64,000 bases of DNA from an uncultured Lachnospiraceae bacterium (GCA_910587295.1 CAJULP010000055.1:1-64000), one strand, 5' to 3'. Positions 26,052 to 35,548 are shown, numbered from the stretch's first letter. Made by a program: numbers and translations. The notes: generated from the sequence alone by a model not told the origin.

Positions 26052-27536
26052 ATGAAAAAAGAGAATAGCAATAATATCATCTTAGCGGGGTTATTCTTCC
26101 TTTATTTATTATTTAATGGAATTTTGCTTATTTTGCACGAACCATGGAGAGATGAAGCAAATGTATGGCTGATGGCAAGGGAATTATCTCCTTTTGGCCT
26201 TCTTCGTGAAATAAAATATCAGGGGCATCCGTGCCTTTGGTATTTTGTAGTGATGCCATTTGCGAAGATTGGTCTTCCTTTCCGGACGATCGGGGTAATC
26301 AGTTATCTGATCATGGCGTTGACGGCAGGCATATTTTTATGGAAAACGCCTTTGCATGTGGCCACGAAAGGGTTTTGTCTGTTTAGTCCGGTATTTACCT
26401 ATTTTTATCCTGTCATAGCCAGAAATTACTGTCTGATCGCCCTTCTTTTGGTGCTGCTTGCGTGGCAATATAGAGAGCGGAATACGCATACCATCCGGTA
26501 TGGGCTGTTGTTGGGACTTTTGGTCCAGGCGGATACGATAGCGATTCCCATAGCAGGGCTGATTTCCGCTATGTGGCTTACGGAAAATTTATGGCAGTGG
26601 TTCAGAGCAAAAGAATTTCGGACTGTAAAAAAAGTATTGGCGGGGATTTGGATTCCGGCAGTAAGCCTGTTATTTTGGTTTTTGCAGTTTTATCAGGTAT
26701 CAGACAGCCCTCAGTTCCAAATGAGAGAATTAGGCGGAAGGGAAGCGCTCAAGGAAACACGGAACTTTGCGTTTGGGATTTTGATCAGGCTGACCGGGGC
26801 GGAGCAGGATCCAATCCGGATATTTTTTGTGTGCTGCCTGATCTTATTTTTGTTCCTTTCTTTAAAACTGAAAACCGGATGGGCGTTTGGGGTGCTTTTG
26901 GGAACATTTCTCTTTTATGCCGCATTCAGCGCAATGGTGTATCAATTACATATCTGGCATTATATTTCTCTTGGGTTTGTATTTATCTGGTCAGTCTGGG
27001 TATTATGGAAACAGGCGGAGGAAAAAAAGATATCGGACAAGGTAAGCAGATGGGCATTAAGATGCATTGAGGGGCTGCTCGTCCTTTTGGCGGCTTTTAT
27101 GATGGTTCATTGGGATTCCCAGGAGGAACCGTCCAATCTGGGGAATGCGCTGCATGGCACATATTCGGATGGCGGAAATACGGCGGCTTTTATCAGGGAA
27201 AACATCAGCCCGGATGAATTGATCATTTCTGACAATATCCCGATGGCGTCTACGGTATTGGCATATTTGAAGGATTATGAGTTTTACTATGCGGGAAATG
27301 GGCGGATGGAATCCTATGCGGACTGGAGTGAGGAGCAAAGTAAGAAGATCAGCTATGCAGAGTTGCTTGGCTGGATAAAGGAAGCGTTTCCAGGGAAAGA
27401 AGAATTTTTCCTTATCCAGACAAAGGAATCTTGTATGGAAGGCGGGGGAACTCTGGAAGGGAGCGAGGAGCTTTACCAGTCGGGAAATGAAACGGTAAGG
27501 GATGAAGAATATAGGATATTTAAGGTTCGGCTTTGA
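26052..27536 (+). CDS. Polytopic GT-C-like glycosyltransferase
   Basis: A 494-residue membrane protein with about ten segments. The first outer loop has HEPWRDEANVWLMARELSP, matching the conserved acidic W-R-D-E motif in the first loop of PMT/ArnT-like GT-C enzymes, where Asp is the likely catalytic residue. YQGHPCLWYF follows, also typical. ATG 26052 is preferred over an in-frame GTG at 26034; neither has a strong ribosome site. A soluble tail (about 360-494) faces outside. It has its own promoter and is separated from the next gene by another promoter, so it is a single-gene unit. It probably transfers a sugar from a polyprenyl-phosphate donor; donor and acceptor are unknown. Confidence 0.65.
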   Translation: MKKENSNNIILAGLFFLYLLFNGILLILHEPWRDEANVWLMARELSPFGLLREIKYQGHPCLWYFVVMPFAKIGLPFRTIGVISYLIMALTAGIFLWKTPLHVATKGFCLFSPVFTYFYPVIARNYCLIALLLVLLAWQYRERNTHTIRYGLLLGLLVQADTIAIPIAGLISAMWLTENLWQWFRAKEFRTVKKVLAGIWIPAVSLLFWFLQFYQVSDSPQFQMRELGGREALKETRNFAFGILIRLTGAEQDPIRIFFVCCLILFLFLSLKLKTGWAFGVLLGTFLFYAAFSAMVYQLHIWHYISLGFVFIWSVWVLWKQAEEKKISDKVSRWALRCIEGLLVLLAAFMMVHWDSQEEPSNLGNALHGTYSDGGNTAAFIRENISPDELIISDNIPMASTVLAYLKDYEFYYAGNGRMESYADWSEEQSKKISYAELLGWIKEAFPGKEEFFLIQTKESCMEGGGTLEGSEELYQSGNETVRDEEYRIFKVRL

Positions 27537-27567
27537 CTGTGTCCGGATTTGAAGACAGGAAGTCCAC

Positions 27568-27596
27568 TGGACAAAGGCGGATGTACAAGGTATAAT
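27568..27596 (+). promoter_or_regulatory. Promoter of the 27637-31610 operon
   Basis: TGGACA (27568-27573), 17 bp, TATAAT (27591-27596). The transcript should start near 27603, about 34 bp before the FAD enzyme start. Confidence 0.6.
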
Positions 27597-27636
27597 CACA
27601 GATAGGAAACTTAGGGAAGAATGTGGGGTATCATAG

Positions 27637-28809
27637 ATGGCACAACAGCGGTATGGACAGTATGAACATGCTGTGCGGTACGATAAGATTATCATTGGCG
27701 CAGGACTTTATGGCTTATATGCGGCTGCCTTTTGCGGAGAAAGGAACCAGCATGTTCTGGTTCTTGAGTATGATGAAGCTCCATTCCGGCGGGCAACTTA
27801 TATCAATCAGGCCAGAGTCCATATGGGATATCACTATCCAAGGAGCCTTACCACGGCAGTGAAATCGGCGGGATACTTCCGGCGGTTTGTGGAAGACTTT
27901 GGTTTTTGCATCCATGATAAATTTGAACAGGTCTATGCCACGTCAGAGAAATTTTCCTGGACCAGCGCAGGGCAGTTTAAAAATTTTTGTGAGGCGGCAC
28001 AGATCCGGTGTGAGGAAGCGCCCGTTTCCAAGTATTTTAAACCGGGGATGTGCGACGGCGCTTTTCTGACGGAGGAATACACCTATGATGCCATGCTCCT
28101 TAGGGATTATTATTTGGACAAGCTGAATGGAAATGGCAATGTGGATATGAAATATGGCGTCCGGATCGGCAGGATCGTAAAGCAGGAGCAGGAGTTTTTG
28201 ATAGAGACGGAAGATGGGAAAAGCTTTGCGGCCCCGTTTGTGTTAAATGCCACCTATGCTTCGGTGAACCAGATTATTGACCGGGTGGAAGGGATGGAAA
28301 GAAACCTGTTTCCCATTAAATATGAGCTGTGTGAGATTATTTTGTGCAGGCCTTCTGAGAAATTACAGGATATTGGCATTACGGTGATGGACGGTCCATT
28401 CTTTTCTATCATGCCTTTTGGGAAGACGGGGCTGCATTCCTTAACGGCAGTGACCTTTACTCCTCATGTGACCAGTTATGAGGGCAAGCCGGTATTCAGC
28501 TGTCAGAAGGGGCTTAGCGGGAAAGGGGAGTGTTCTCCCGTCCAGTTAGGAAACTGTAATGACTGTGCCCATAAGCCGGATTCCGCATGGGCGTATATGT
28601 CGCACCTTGCGGATAAATATTTAAAGCCGGAATATGCATATACCTATGAGCAGTCATTGTATTCCATGAAGCCGATTTTAAAAAGCTCAGAGGTAGATGA
28701 TTCCCGGCCCACGGCGATCGCGGTCATGAGCAGCAGCCCTTCTTTTATCAGTGTGCTGTCGGGGAAGATCAATACGGTTTATGATTTAGACGGATTTTTG
28801 GAAGATTAG
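27637..28809 (+). CDS. FAD-dependent oxidoreductase (DAO-like)
   Basis: A 390-residue enzyme with an N-terminal dinucleotide-binding fold (YDKIIIGAGLYGLYAAAFCG, then VLVLEYD) and a DAO/GlpD-type body. A conspicuous RVHMGYHYPRSL segment at about 58-69 lies where the FAD and substrate meet in this family. It heads an operon with two GT2 enzymes and a DegT aminotransferase, so it may oxidise a nucleotide-linked or lipid-linked sugar, possibly making the keto group that the aminotransferase uses. The start codon has only a weak ribosome site, but no other start lies before the dinucleotide motif. The substrate is unknown. Confidence 0.65.
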   Translation: MAQQRYGQYEHAVRYDKIIIGAGLYGLYAAAFCGERNQHVLVLEYDEAPFRRATYINQARVHMGYHYPRSLTTAVKSAGYFRRFVEDFGFCIHDKFEQVYATSEKFSWTSAGQFKNFCEAAQIRCEEAPVSKYFKPGMCDGAFLTEEYTYDAMLLRDYYLDKLNGNGNVDMKYGVRIGRIVKQEQEFLIETEDGKSFAAPFVLNATYASVNQIIDRVEGMERNLFPIKYELCEIILCRPSEKLQDIGITVMDGPFFSIMPFGKTGLHSLTAVTFTPHVTSYEGKPVFSCQKGLSGKGECSPVQLGNCNDCAHKPDSAWAYMSHLADKYLKPEYAYTYEQSLYSMKPILKSSEVDDSRPTAIAVMSSSPSFISVLSGKINTVYDLDGFLED

Positions 28810-28820
28810 GTGGAGAGGGT

Positions 28821-29777
28821 ATGAATAAAGCAGTGAAAAAAGAGAAAAAGTTTATCTCGCTTGTGGTTTATCTGCACAACACGGCGCCTTATTTAAAGTT
28901 TTTTCTGGATACGGTGATCCCCTTTTGTGATGGTAATTTTGAACAGTTTGAGATCGTCTGTGTAGACGATGCCTGTCAGGATGACACGGTAGAGATCTTA
29001 AAAAAATATGTGGAGGATCATAAGCTGAAAGCCATGGTGAATGTGGTCCATATGGGATTTTTTCAGGGGATAGAAAGTTCCATGAATGCAGGGCGCGATC
29101 TTGCGATCGGTGATTTTGTGTATGAGTTTGATGATATTTTTGTGGATTATGAACCCCAGGTGCTCAGGGAAGTGTATGACAAGCTGATAAGTGGGAATGA
29201 CATTGTGGCGGCAAGGAGTAAGGGGAAGCTGCGGGCCACGTCTAAGGTTTTTTATGCCCTCTATAACAGCACCAGCAGGGGGAAAGGAAAGATAGGGCCG
29301 GAGACCTTCCGGATCATTTCAAGGCGGGCGATCAATAGGATCAAATCTATGGGGCAGTATATTCCTTACCGGAAGGCGGTGTATGCAAACTGCGGGCTGA
29401 ATACGGCCACCGTGTTTTATCATAGCAAAGATGTGAAGGTGAGGGTGAAAAACAAGATTGTGGCGTCGGAGAGGACTACGCTGGCTCTGGATTCTTTTAT
29501 TTATTTCACCAATGTGTTAGAAAGGCTGTCGGCAATCCTTTGTGGGCTGTTCCTTTTGTTTTCTGTGGGGATGGGGATTTATATCATCTTGGACATGTTT
29601 AATAAGAATAAGCCGGTGGAAGGGTGGCTTTCCACCATGGGTTTTCTCGCCCTTGGCTTTTTTGGGGTGTTTGCACTCCTTACGATCATCCTGAAATATC
29701 TGTCGGTAATGTTGAACCTGATTTTTAAGCAGCAAAGATATCTGGTGTCTGATATAGAAAAGGTGGTAAAAAATTGA
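28821..29777 (+). CDS. GT2 glycosyltransferase with C-terminal TM pair
   Basis: A 318-residue enzyme: SLVVYLHNTAPYLKFFLDT, VCVDDACQDDTVEIL and YEFDDIFVDYEP, where the usual DxD is FDD. Two membrane segments at about 235-258 and 272-295 place it with polyprenyl-phosphate glycosyltransferases such as GtrB. GGAGAGGG precedes ATG 28821. The next gene overlaps its stop by four bases. The sugar donor is unknown. The altered metal motif may mean changed specificity. Confidence 0.75.
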   Translation: MNKAVKKEKKFISLVVYLHNTAPYLKFFLDTVIPFCDGNFEQFEIVCVDDACQDDTVEILKKYVEDHKLKAMVNVVHMGFFQGIESSMNAGRDLAIGDFVYEFDDIFVDYEPQVLREVYDKLISGNDIVAARSKGKLRATSKVFYALYNSTSRGKGKIGPETFRIISRRAINRIKSMGQYIPYRKAVYANCGLNTATVFYHSKDVKVRVKNKIVASERTTLALDSFIYFTNVLERLSAILCGLFLLFSVGMGIYIILDMFNKNKPVEGWLSTMGFLALGFFGVFALLTIILKYLSVMLNLIFKQQRYLVSDIEKVVKN

Positions 29778-30529
29778 AAAAGGGAGAACTGTCGATCAAC
29801 ATTTTATTCCCGGTATTAAATGAGCGGTTAAGGCTTCAAAACGGGATCAATAAGGCTATGGAATATCTGCGGGGGAATGTGGACATCCCCTACAGCCTTA
29901 CCATACTGGATAACGGGTCGGAGGATGAAACGCCGGAGATTGGAAAAGCCCTTGCGGAGAAGTATCCTGAAGTTTCTTATGTCCGGGTGGGGGAACGGGG
30001 CGTGGGAGTGGCTTTCAGGAAGGGAATCTCTCTAAATGAAAGCGCCCTTGTAGGTTACATGGATATCGACCTTTCCACGGATATCAAGTATTTGGGAAAA
30101 ACAATCAGGCTGTTTCAGGAAAGGCCGGAGCTGGAATATATAAACGGAAGCCGATTTGCGAAAGAATCTGATACCAGAGGAAGGAAATGGTACCGGAAGA
30201 TCACGTCTATGGGGCTGGTTTTTTTATTAAAGGTAATCTTTCATATGAAGGCCACGGATGCGGTCTGCGGTTTTACCTTCCTTAGAAAGGAAACGGCAGA
30301 ACGGCTGGCAGCGGCCTGCGGAAATGACAATGGGTGGTTTTATACCATTGAATTTTTGCTTCGGGCGGAGCGCATGGGGATCGTGATCTATGATATGCCG
30401 GTAGAATGGCAGGAGGATTACAACACCACGGTAAAAGTGTGGAAGACCATAAAGAATTATCTGGTGCAGATCAGAAGGCTTCAAAAGGCATTTCGGCAGG
30501 AGGATAGGGTAAATGTTAAAAAGAATTGA
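29774..30529 (+). CDS. GT2 glycosyltransferase (DPM1-like)
   Basis: A 251-residue GT-A enzyme without a TM pair: NILFPVLNERLRLQNGI, ILDNGSEDETPEI, GYMDIDLSTDIKY (metal site) and SRFAKESDTRGRKWYR. It starts with TTG 29774 overlapping the previous stop (TTGA); AGGTGG stands seven bases upstream, supporting this start and translational coupling. It probably works with the preceding GT2 on successive sugars of one lipid-linked unit. It overlaps the DegT gene by 17 bp. Confidence 0.78.
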   Translation: MKKGELSINILFPVLNERLRLQNGINKAMEYLRGNVDIPYSLTILDNGSEDETPEIGKALAEKYPEVSYVRVGERGVGVAFRKGISLNESALVGYMDIDLSTDIKYLGKTIRLFQERPELEYINGSRFAKESDTRGRKWYRKITSMGLVFLLKVIFHMKATDAVCGFTFLRKETAERLAAACGNDNGWFYTIEFLLRAERMGIVIYDMPVEWQEDYNTTVKVWKTIKNYLVQIRRLQKAFRQEDRVNVKKN

Positions 30530-31610
30530 CTTGACCAGGGATTATCAAAAGCATAAAGAAGAATATTTAAAAGCAATTGAGGAGGTGTGTGGGGAGACGG
30601 CATTTTCCGGCGGAAAGTTTGCAGACAGGTTTGACGAGGAGTTTGCGGCATTTTGCCAGGTTCCTTATGCGGCGGGGGTGAACAATGGAACATCGGCTCT
30701 TCACTGTGCCATGATGGCGATGGGGATTGGAGCAGGCGATGAAGTGATCGTTCCGGCCAATACGTATATCGCCACCGCATGGGGGGTTACTTATACCGGG
30801 GCAACACCGGTGTTTGTGGATTGCACGGCGGATACCTGGGAGATCGACCCGGAAAAGATCGAGGAAAAGATCACGGAGCGAACCAAAGCGATCATTGGGG
30901 TGCATCTTTACGGGCAGCCTTTTGAATTTAACCAGGTGAAGGCCATTGCGGATAAGCATGGGCTGTACGTGGTGGAGGATTGTGCCCAGGCCCACGGGGC
31001 CCGTTATAACGGGAAGCTGGCAGGCAGTCTTGGGGAGCTGGGATGCTTTAGCTTTTATCCCGGAAAAAACCTGTATGCTTTCGGGGAAGGCGGCAGCGTC
31101 ACCTGCCATAAAAAGGAGTACCATGACGCCATAACCGCCATCAAAAACCAGGGATGCCAGGTCAGATATTACCATGATGTGATCGGCTATAATTACCGGT
31201 TGGAAGGGCTTCAGGGGGCGGTTTTAAGCGTCAGTTTACAGTACTTGCCGGAGTGGACGAAAAGGCGCAAAGAAATCGGAAGAAGATACCTTGCCGAAAT
31301 CATCAACCCCCGCTTTACCATGCAGGCCCACCCGGAAAATACGGACCCGGTGTTTCACTTGTTTGTAGTTACGGTGAAAGATCCGGATGATTTTATCGCT
31401 TACATGGATGCCAGGGGGATGGAATGTAATAAGCATTACCCTGTTCCGTGCCATCTGCAAAAGGCCTATGAGGATTTGGGCTACCAAAAAGGGGATTGCC
31501 CCAATGCGGAATATCTGGCGAGCCATTGTGTCACTTTACCGCTTTTTCCGGAAATGACCGAGGAAGAGGTGGAAATGGTGGTCAAGGCCTGTAATGCTTA
31601 TGAGGGATAA
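30513..31610 (+). CDS. DegT/DnrJ/EryC1-family sugar aminotransferase
   Basis: A 365-residue PLP aminotransferase that puts an amino group on a keto-sugar nucleotide. GVNNGTSALHCAMMAMGIG binds the phosphate; VEDCAQAHGARYNGKLAGSL and CFSFYPGKNLYAFGEGG follow, the latter with the PLP lysine, which is retained here, unlike in RfbH. It overlaps the preceding GT2 gene by 17 bp and, at its 3' end, overlaps the convergent membrane gene by 75 bp. The keto-sugar source may be the FAD enzyme at the head of this operon or a dehydratase elsewhere. The product sugar is unknown. Confidence 0.88.
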   Translation: MLKRIDLTRDYQKHKEEYLKAIEEVCGETAFSGGKFADRFDEEFAAFCQVPYAAGVNNGTSALHCAMMAMGIGAGDEVIVPANTYIATAWGVTYTGATPVFVDCTADTWEIDPEKIEEKITERTKAIIGVHLYGQPFEFNQVKAIADKHGLYVVEDCAQAHGARYNGKLAGSLGELGCFSFYPGKNLYAFGEGGSVTCHKKEYHDAITAIKNQGCQVRYYHDVIGYNYRLEGLQGAVLSVSLQYLPEWTKRRKEIGRRYLAEIINPRFTMQAHPENTDPVFHLFVVTVKDPDDFIAYMDARGMECNKHYPVPCHLQKAYEDLGYQKGDCPNAEYLASHCVTLPLFPEMTEEEVEMVVKACNAYEG

Positions 31611-33110
31611 CTTCCATAAGCCATAGGCGGCCATGGGTACACACAGAACAAAATAGCCAAGACCATAACGGCCCCCGGCTTCCCAGAACATATGAAAAAA
31701 GTAGCCGCCAAACACGCACAAGATCAGGAATGAGACGGTAATGGAGCGCTTTTTCATCTGTACAAATACGCATATGGAAGCCCCAAGCAAAACGAAGAAA
31801 TGGTAGACGTTCATAAACCATTCCAGGATTAGCCTTCCATTGCCGTAGATCAGGTAAAGGGCCAGGGCAGAGTGGTCATCCCGATGCCGGCTGTACCATT
31901 CGTTGGTAATCTGTGATTGAAAACCGGGATCGTTCCACTGGGAAATAAATTTTTTGTAAAAGAAATGCAGGCCGGATTTCGGTGCAGCCAGAAAAGAATG
32001 CATAGAGTCTTTGATGGAATCCATGCAGACTTCTGTTGTTTTAGCGGTATCAAGACCGCATTGAGAATATACGACCCAGTTGTAGCTGTTATACCAGCCG
32101 TTTTCGATATATTCATTTTCCTGAAGACCCATAGCGACCCATGCAATTTTAGGGATGCCGTCCGGGATTTTTGCGATTCCGGCAGCATGGGCATAATAGG
32201 AATCTATACAGGAATTTCCGATGGAAGGCAATAGAAACAACACTGCGGCAAAGACAAGGGAAAACCAGTCTTTTTCTTTTATTGAGAAAAGCACCAGGAT
32301 AATGACGGCGGCAGCAAGAATAACGGTATTATTGGATTTAAACAGGATGGCAAAACACATACAAAGGGATGCGGGGATCAGCACTCTCCGCTTTTTTGTT
32401 TCCAGATATTGGATGACATAGTAGATGGCAGGTGCGGCAAATCCCATACCGGGAACATCGCCATAAATAAAAGTCACATAAAGGTAGAGGGGAAGCATTC
32501 CTATGCAGAGCAGGGAAAGCATCATCCTTATTTTTAAGTCATGGAACAATTTTTCCGTAATTCGGTGTAAAAAAAAGATTACGGAGAAAATAGCAATCAT
32601 ATTGATAAACTGCAGGACTGTAAAGTTGTTGATTCCAAAAATAAAGTAGATAATTTCCAGAAATGCGATCATCCCAAGCTGATGGGGGTAATGAGCAAGA
32701 TAACTGTCACCGGAAAATCCGGAATAATCGTCTTTTAAAAAGGCAATGGCTATTTCGCTCAGCGATTCACTGTCACATGCCACATGCACACGGTAGATAA
32801 AGATGATCAACATGCATAAGACCGCCGAAAAAATCAGCGCCGTTTTTTCAAAAGATCTGCATAACTTGTCATTGATCTGGCATTTTTGGTACAAGAATTT
32901 AGCAAGCCCGATAAAAAGGACTGCTAATAAAAGCAAAAGGACGGGAGAATCTGCTTTATAAAGTGGCTTTTCTGTGTCCTGGTATAGTTCCATATAGGTA
33001 GTCTGTGATAAAGAAAAAAGTGTATTAAACATCAGTATGATTCCGGCAGGAATCATATAGCATAAGGTCAATATAGAAATGAATCGTTCTTTCAAAGTCT
33101 TAAAACTCAT
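31536..33110 (-). CDS. Polytopic GT-C-like membrane protein
   Basis: A 524-residue protein with about eleven membrane segments. The first large outer loop contains KDDYSGFSGDSYLAHYPHQLG, in the place of the acidic catalytic loop of GT-C enzymes. The C-terminal pattern (MFWEAGGRYGLGYFVLCVPM) repeats that of the protein at 13940-15493, and the middle QWNDPGF resembles its QWLDPTF, so they are paralogues. AAAGGGA precedes the start at 33110, and a promoter TTGAAA-N17-TATACT lies upstream. Its last 25 codons overlap the end of the convergent DegT gene. Probable extracytoplasmic sugar transfer; acceptor unknown. Confidence 0.6.
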   Translation of the reverse strand: MSFKTLKERFISILTLCYMIPAGIILMFNTLFSLSQTTYMELYQDTEKPLYKADSPVLLLLLAVLFIGLAKFLYQKCQINDKLCRSFEKTALIFSAVLCMLIIFIYRVHVACDSESLSEIAIAFLKDDYSGFSGDSYLAHYPHQLGMIAFLEIIYFIFGINNFTVLQFINMIAIFSVIFFLHRITEKLFHDLKIRMMLSLLCIGMLPLYLYVTFIYGDVPGMGFAAPAIYYVIQYLETKKRRVLIPASLCMCFAILFKSNNTVILAAAVIILVLFSIKEKDWFSLVFAAVLFLLPSIGNSCIDSYYAHAAGIAKIPDGIPKIAWVAMGLQENEYIENGWYNSYNWVVYSQCGLDTAKTTEVCMDSIKDSMHSFLAAPKSGLHFFYKKFISQWNDPGFQSQITNEWYSRHRDDHSALALYLIYGNGRLILEWFMNVYHFFVLLGASICVFVQMKKRSITVSFLILCVFGGYFFHMFWEAGGRYGLGYFVLCVPMAAYGLWKLSLISITGLDHHFHLFLGHFRKKR

Positions 33111-33133
33111 AAGTAATCCCTTTCTTTTATAAT

Positions 33134-33162
33134 AGTATAGCCGTAAGCCGGCGTTTTTTCAA
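33134..33162 (-). promoter_or_regulatory. Minus-strand promoter of GT-C-like gene
   Basis: On the minus strand TTGAAA (33157-33162), 17 bp, TATACT (33134-33139), 24 bp before the start codon. Confidence 0.6.
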
Positions 33163-33171
33163 GGCCGTTTC

Positions 33172-33200
33172 TTGACCAGTATACCATATCATGATACCAT
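33172..33200 (+). promoter_or_regulatory. Plus-strand promoter of 33238 operon
   Basis: TTGACC (33172-33177), 17 bp, TACCAT (33195-33200) with a TG one base upstream (extended -10). It lies back to back with the minus-strand promoter. Confidence 0.45.
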
Positions 33201-33237
33201 GTATGATAGTACTTTGTAAAAGGATTCGAGGTTAGGA

Positions 33238-34752
33238 ATGTTGAAAAAAATGAATGAAAAATTAAGTAAGTGGGTCACACCGAAGTCTCTGGCTGTTTTT
33301 TTGACAATTGTCTATGTTGCAGGTCTGGTGCCGCTTTTGTGGATTGGCTGGTATAATTACCCAAGTGCTGATGATTACACGATTGGCCTTGAGTGCAGGC
33401 AAGCATGGGTGTCAACCCATAATCTGTTTGCAGTACTTTGGGCAGGGGTTTTAAGGGCTGTAGAAGACTGGATTACGTGGATGGGGTATTTTACATCCAA
33501 TTTTTTTATGGCGATTCCCCCCAGCAGTTTTGGAGAGAGGCTTTATGTTCTGACGGTGTGGATCATGCTTGGGATGTTGAGTTTATCAACCATTTATCTG
33601 TTGCGGAATATATTTGTCAAGGTCTTTAAAGCAGATCCTTATGTGAGCCATTGTGCGATCATGGCGATGCTTTTTGTGACAGTCCAGTGCATGGTAGGAA
33701 GAGTAGAGGCTTTTTACTGGTACTGCGGTGCGGTCAATTATATGTTTGTGCATGGAATGTCTTTATTTTTTTATGGACTATTGATCTCCGCCATTTATAC
33801 TGAAGGAAAAAAACGGAGGCAGCGTCTTGCGGCAGCGGCGTTGCTTGGATTTTTTACAGGCGGAGGCAATCAACTGACAGCGCTGAATACAGCGGTAGTC
33901 ATGTTTGTTGCAATTGGGTTTATTTTATGGAAAAGAAAATGGAAAACATACAGGGGATTTTGGTTTCCCATAGGATTTTTTTTCCTGGGGTTTATCTTGA
34001 ATGTGACGGCTCCCGGGAATTGGGTGAGAGCGGAAGATGCAAGTGGTATGAATCCGGTGAAAGCCGTGCTGGTCTCATTTTATTATTGTCTGGACTATTG
34101 TTTGGGGGAATGGTTTAACTGGCCGGTTGCGGTTCTGATCGTTATTTTGGTTCCGCTGTTTTGGCATATGGCAGGAAAAACAAAGTTTCGTTTTCAATAT
34201 CCTGTTATCGTTGTTCTTTTTGGTTATTGTCTGGTATCGGCAATGATGACGCCTCCTTTGTTTGCGGTTGGAAATATTGAGGCAGAAAGGCTTCAGGCCC
34301 TTACCTTTACGATGTTTATTTTGGTACTTACATTATGCGTGGGATATGTGGCAGGATGGGTAAGAAAGAAGTTAGATAACAGGGCGCAGGAAGATGAAAA
34401 CTTAAGACAGGTACAAGCTGGGTTTTCTGTTAATGAGATTTGGTGTCTGGCAGGCTGTATTTTGTTCATTGGGATGGCAGCCGTACTTACAGTGATACCG
34501 GATCCCCATTATTTTTCCTTTTCCTCCGCAGTGACGGACCTGGCAAACGGAAATGCCAAAGCCTATGGGGATGCATTGGAAAAGCGTATGGAACAGTATA
34601 CGGGAGGGGAAAAAAATATTGTGGTGGATCCTTTACCGTGTCAGCCGGATCTCTTGTATTTTTCAGATATTAAAAAAGATCCGGAAGATTGGGAAAACAA
34701 AGGGATTTGCCGGTTTTACGGGCTTGAGTCCGTAAGGATACGTGAGAAGTGA
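33238..34752 (+). CDS. DUF6056-family polytopic membrane protein
   Basis: A 504-residue protein with about eleven membrane segments. The start loop YNYPSADDYTIG with paired Asp, the EAFYWYCGAVNYMFVHG block near 160-180 and GGGNQLTALN match DUF6056, a family of clostridial membrane proteins with a GT-C-like layout. GAGG lies six bases before ATG 33238. It heads an operon with a GT2 and a UGM-like FAD enzyme, consistent with use of a lipid-linked sugar made by the GT2. The C-terminal soluble tail after the last TM is about 70 residues. Activity has not been shown for the family as far as I know. Confidence 0.7.
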   Translation: MLKKMNEKLSKWVTPKSLAVFLTIVYVAGLVPLLWIGWYNYPSADDYTIGLECRQAWVSTHNLFAVLWAGVLRAVEDWITWMGYFTSNFFMAIPPSSFGERLYVLTVWIMLGMLSLSTIYLLRNIFVKVFKADPYVSHCAIMAMLFVTVQCMVGRVEAFYWYCGAVNYMFVHGMSLFFYGLLISAIYTEGKKRRQRLAAAALLGFFTGGGNQLTALNTAVVMFVAIGFILWKRKWKTYRGFWFPIGFFFLGFILNVTAPGNWVRAEDASGMNPVKAVLVSFYYCLDYCLGEWFNWPVAVLIVILVPLFWHMAGKTKFRFQYPVIVVLFGYCLVSAMMTPPLFAVGNIEAERLQALTFTMFILVLTLCVGYVAGWVRKKLDNRAQEDENLRQVQAGFSVNEIWCLAGCILFIGMAAVLTVIPDPHYFSFSSAVTDLANGNAKAYGDALEKRMEQYTGGEKNIVVDPLPCQPDLLYFSDIKKDPEDWENKGICRFYGLESVRIREK

Positions 34753-34810
34753 TTATCTGGTACAAATGAGGGGAAGCTCCTTTCAAATTGTCTATTGAGG
34801 GGGATAGTGA

Positions 34811-35548
34811 ATGAAGAAAACGATCATTGTTATGCCAGTGGCCAACGAAGAAGATACTATGGAGAAGATCTTGGATGAGATTCTATCGCTGCCTTATGAT
34901 AATTTATATATTTATCCGGTGGTAGATGCTTATTCCAGGGACAGGACAGAAGAAATCATCCGGGAAAAAGAAGCTCAAAACAGCAAGGTAAAGTGCATCT
35001 TCTACAGAGAGTCCAAGGGCGTGATCAGCTGTTATCTGGAAGGTTTCCACCAGGCTCTTTTAGATGGTGCGGAGCAGATTTTGGAAATGGACGGGGGCGG
35101 AAGCCACCTGCCTTCTGAAATACCGCAGTTTTTGCAGCGGATGGAAGAGGGGTACGATTGTGTCTGGGGATCCCGCTTTATGGAGGGCGGCTCTATGCGG
35201 CAGCAGCCTTTATACCGGCGTATCTTAAGCCAGGGTGGCACTTTTCTCGCTAATCTGGTGCTGGGAACCAGATTAAAGGATATGACCAGTGGGTTTGAAG
35301 GGTTTCAGAGGAAAGTACTTGAACATATGAATTTGGATGCTTTTTTGTCTACAGGCCATATGTACCAGACGGAAATGCGGTTTTATTGCAGGAAGCTTCG
35401 AACGGTTGAGGTGCCCATTCATTATGTGGGAACGGCTTCCAGCTTAAAGAGCAGTTCCGTTATGGAGGCGTTAAGGCTGCTGTTTCAGCTAAAACAGAAT
35501 GAACCGCAGGTAATGGGAGCAGGGAATAAGCAGGATGGAAAAAGTTAA
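34811..35548 (+). CDS. GT2 glycosyltransferase (DPM1-like)
   Basis: A 245-residue GT-A enzyme: TIIVMPVANEEDTMEKIL, PVVDAYSRDRTEEII and ILEMDGGGSHLPSEIP (metal Asp), then VWGSRFMEGGSMRQQP, a DPM1-family pattern. It has no clear membrane segments. GAGGGGG precedes the start. It overlaps the FAD enzyme by 14 bp. It probably makes a polyprenyl-phosphate sugar for the DUF6056 or the 36826-39045 membrane protein; the sugar is unknown. Confidence 0.78.
   Translation: MKKTIIVMPVANEEDTMEKILDEILSLPYDNLYIYPVVDAYSRDRTEEIIREKEAQNSKVKCIFYRESKGVISCYLEGFHQALLDGAEQILEMDGGGSHLPSEIPQFLQRMEEGYDCVWGSRFMEGGSMRQQPLYRRILSQGGTFLANLVLGTRLKDMTSGFEGFQRKVLEHMNLDAFLSTGHMYQTEMRFYCRKLRTVEVPIHYVGTASSLKSSSVMEALRLLFQLKQNEPQVMGAGNKQDGKS

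Noticed and set aside
27057..27695. Minus-strand open frame of 212 codons
   Set aside because: It is antisense to the end of the GT-C-like gene and the start of the FAD gene and crosses a good plus-strand promoter; composition is not protein-like.
30567..31175. Minus-strand open frame of 202 codons inside the DegT gene
   Set aside because: It lies wholly opposite a well-supported aminotransferase, has no domain character and is rich in Arg/His/Pro as expected for an antisense shadow.
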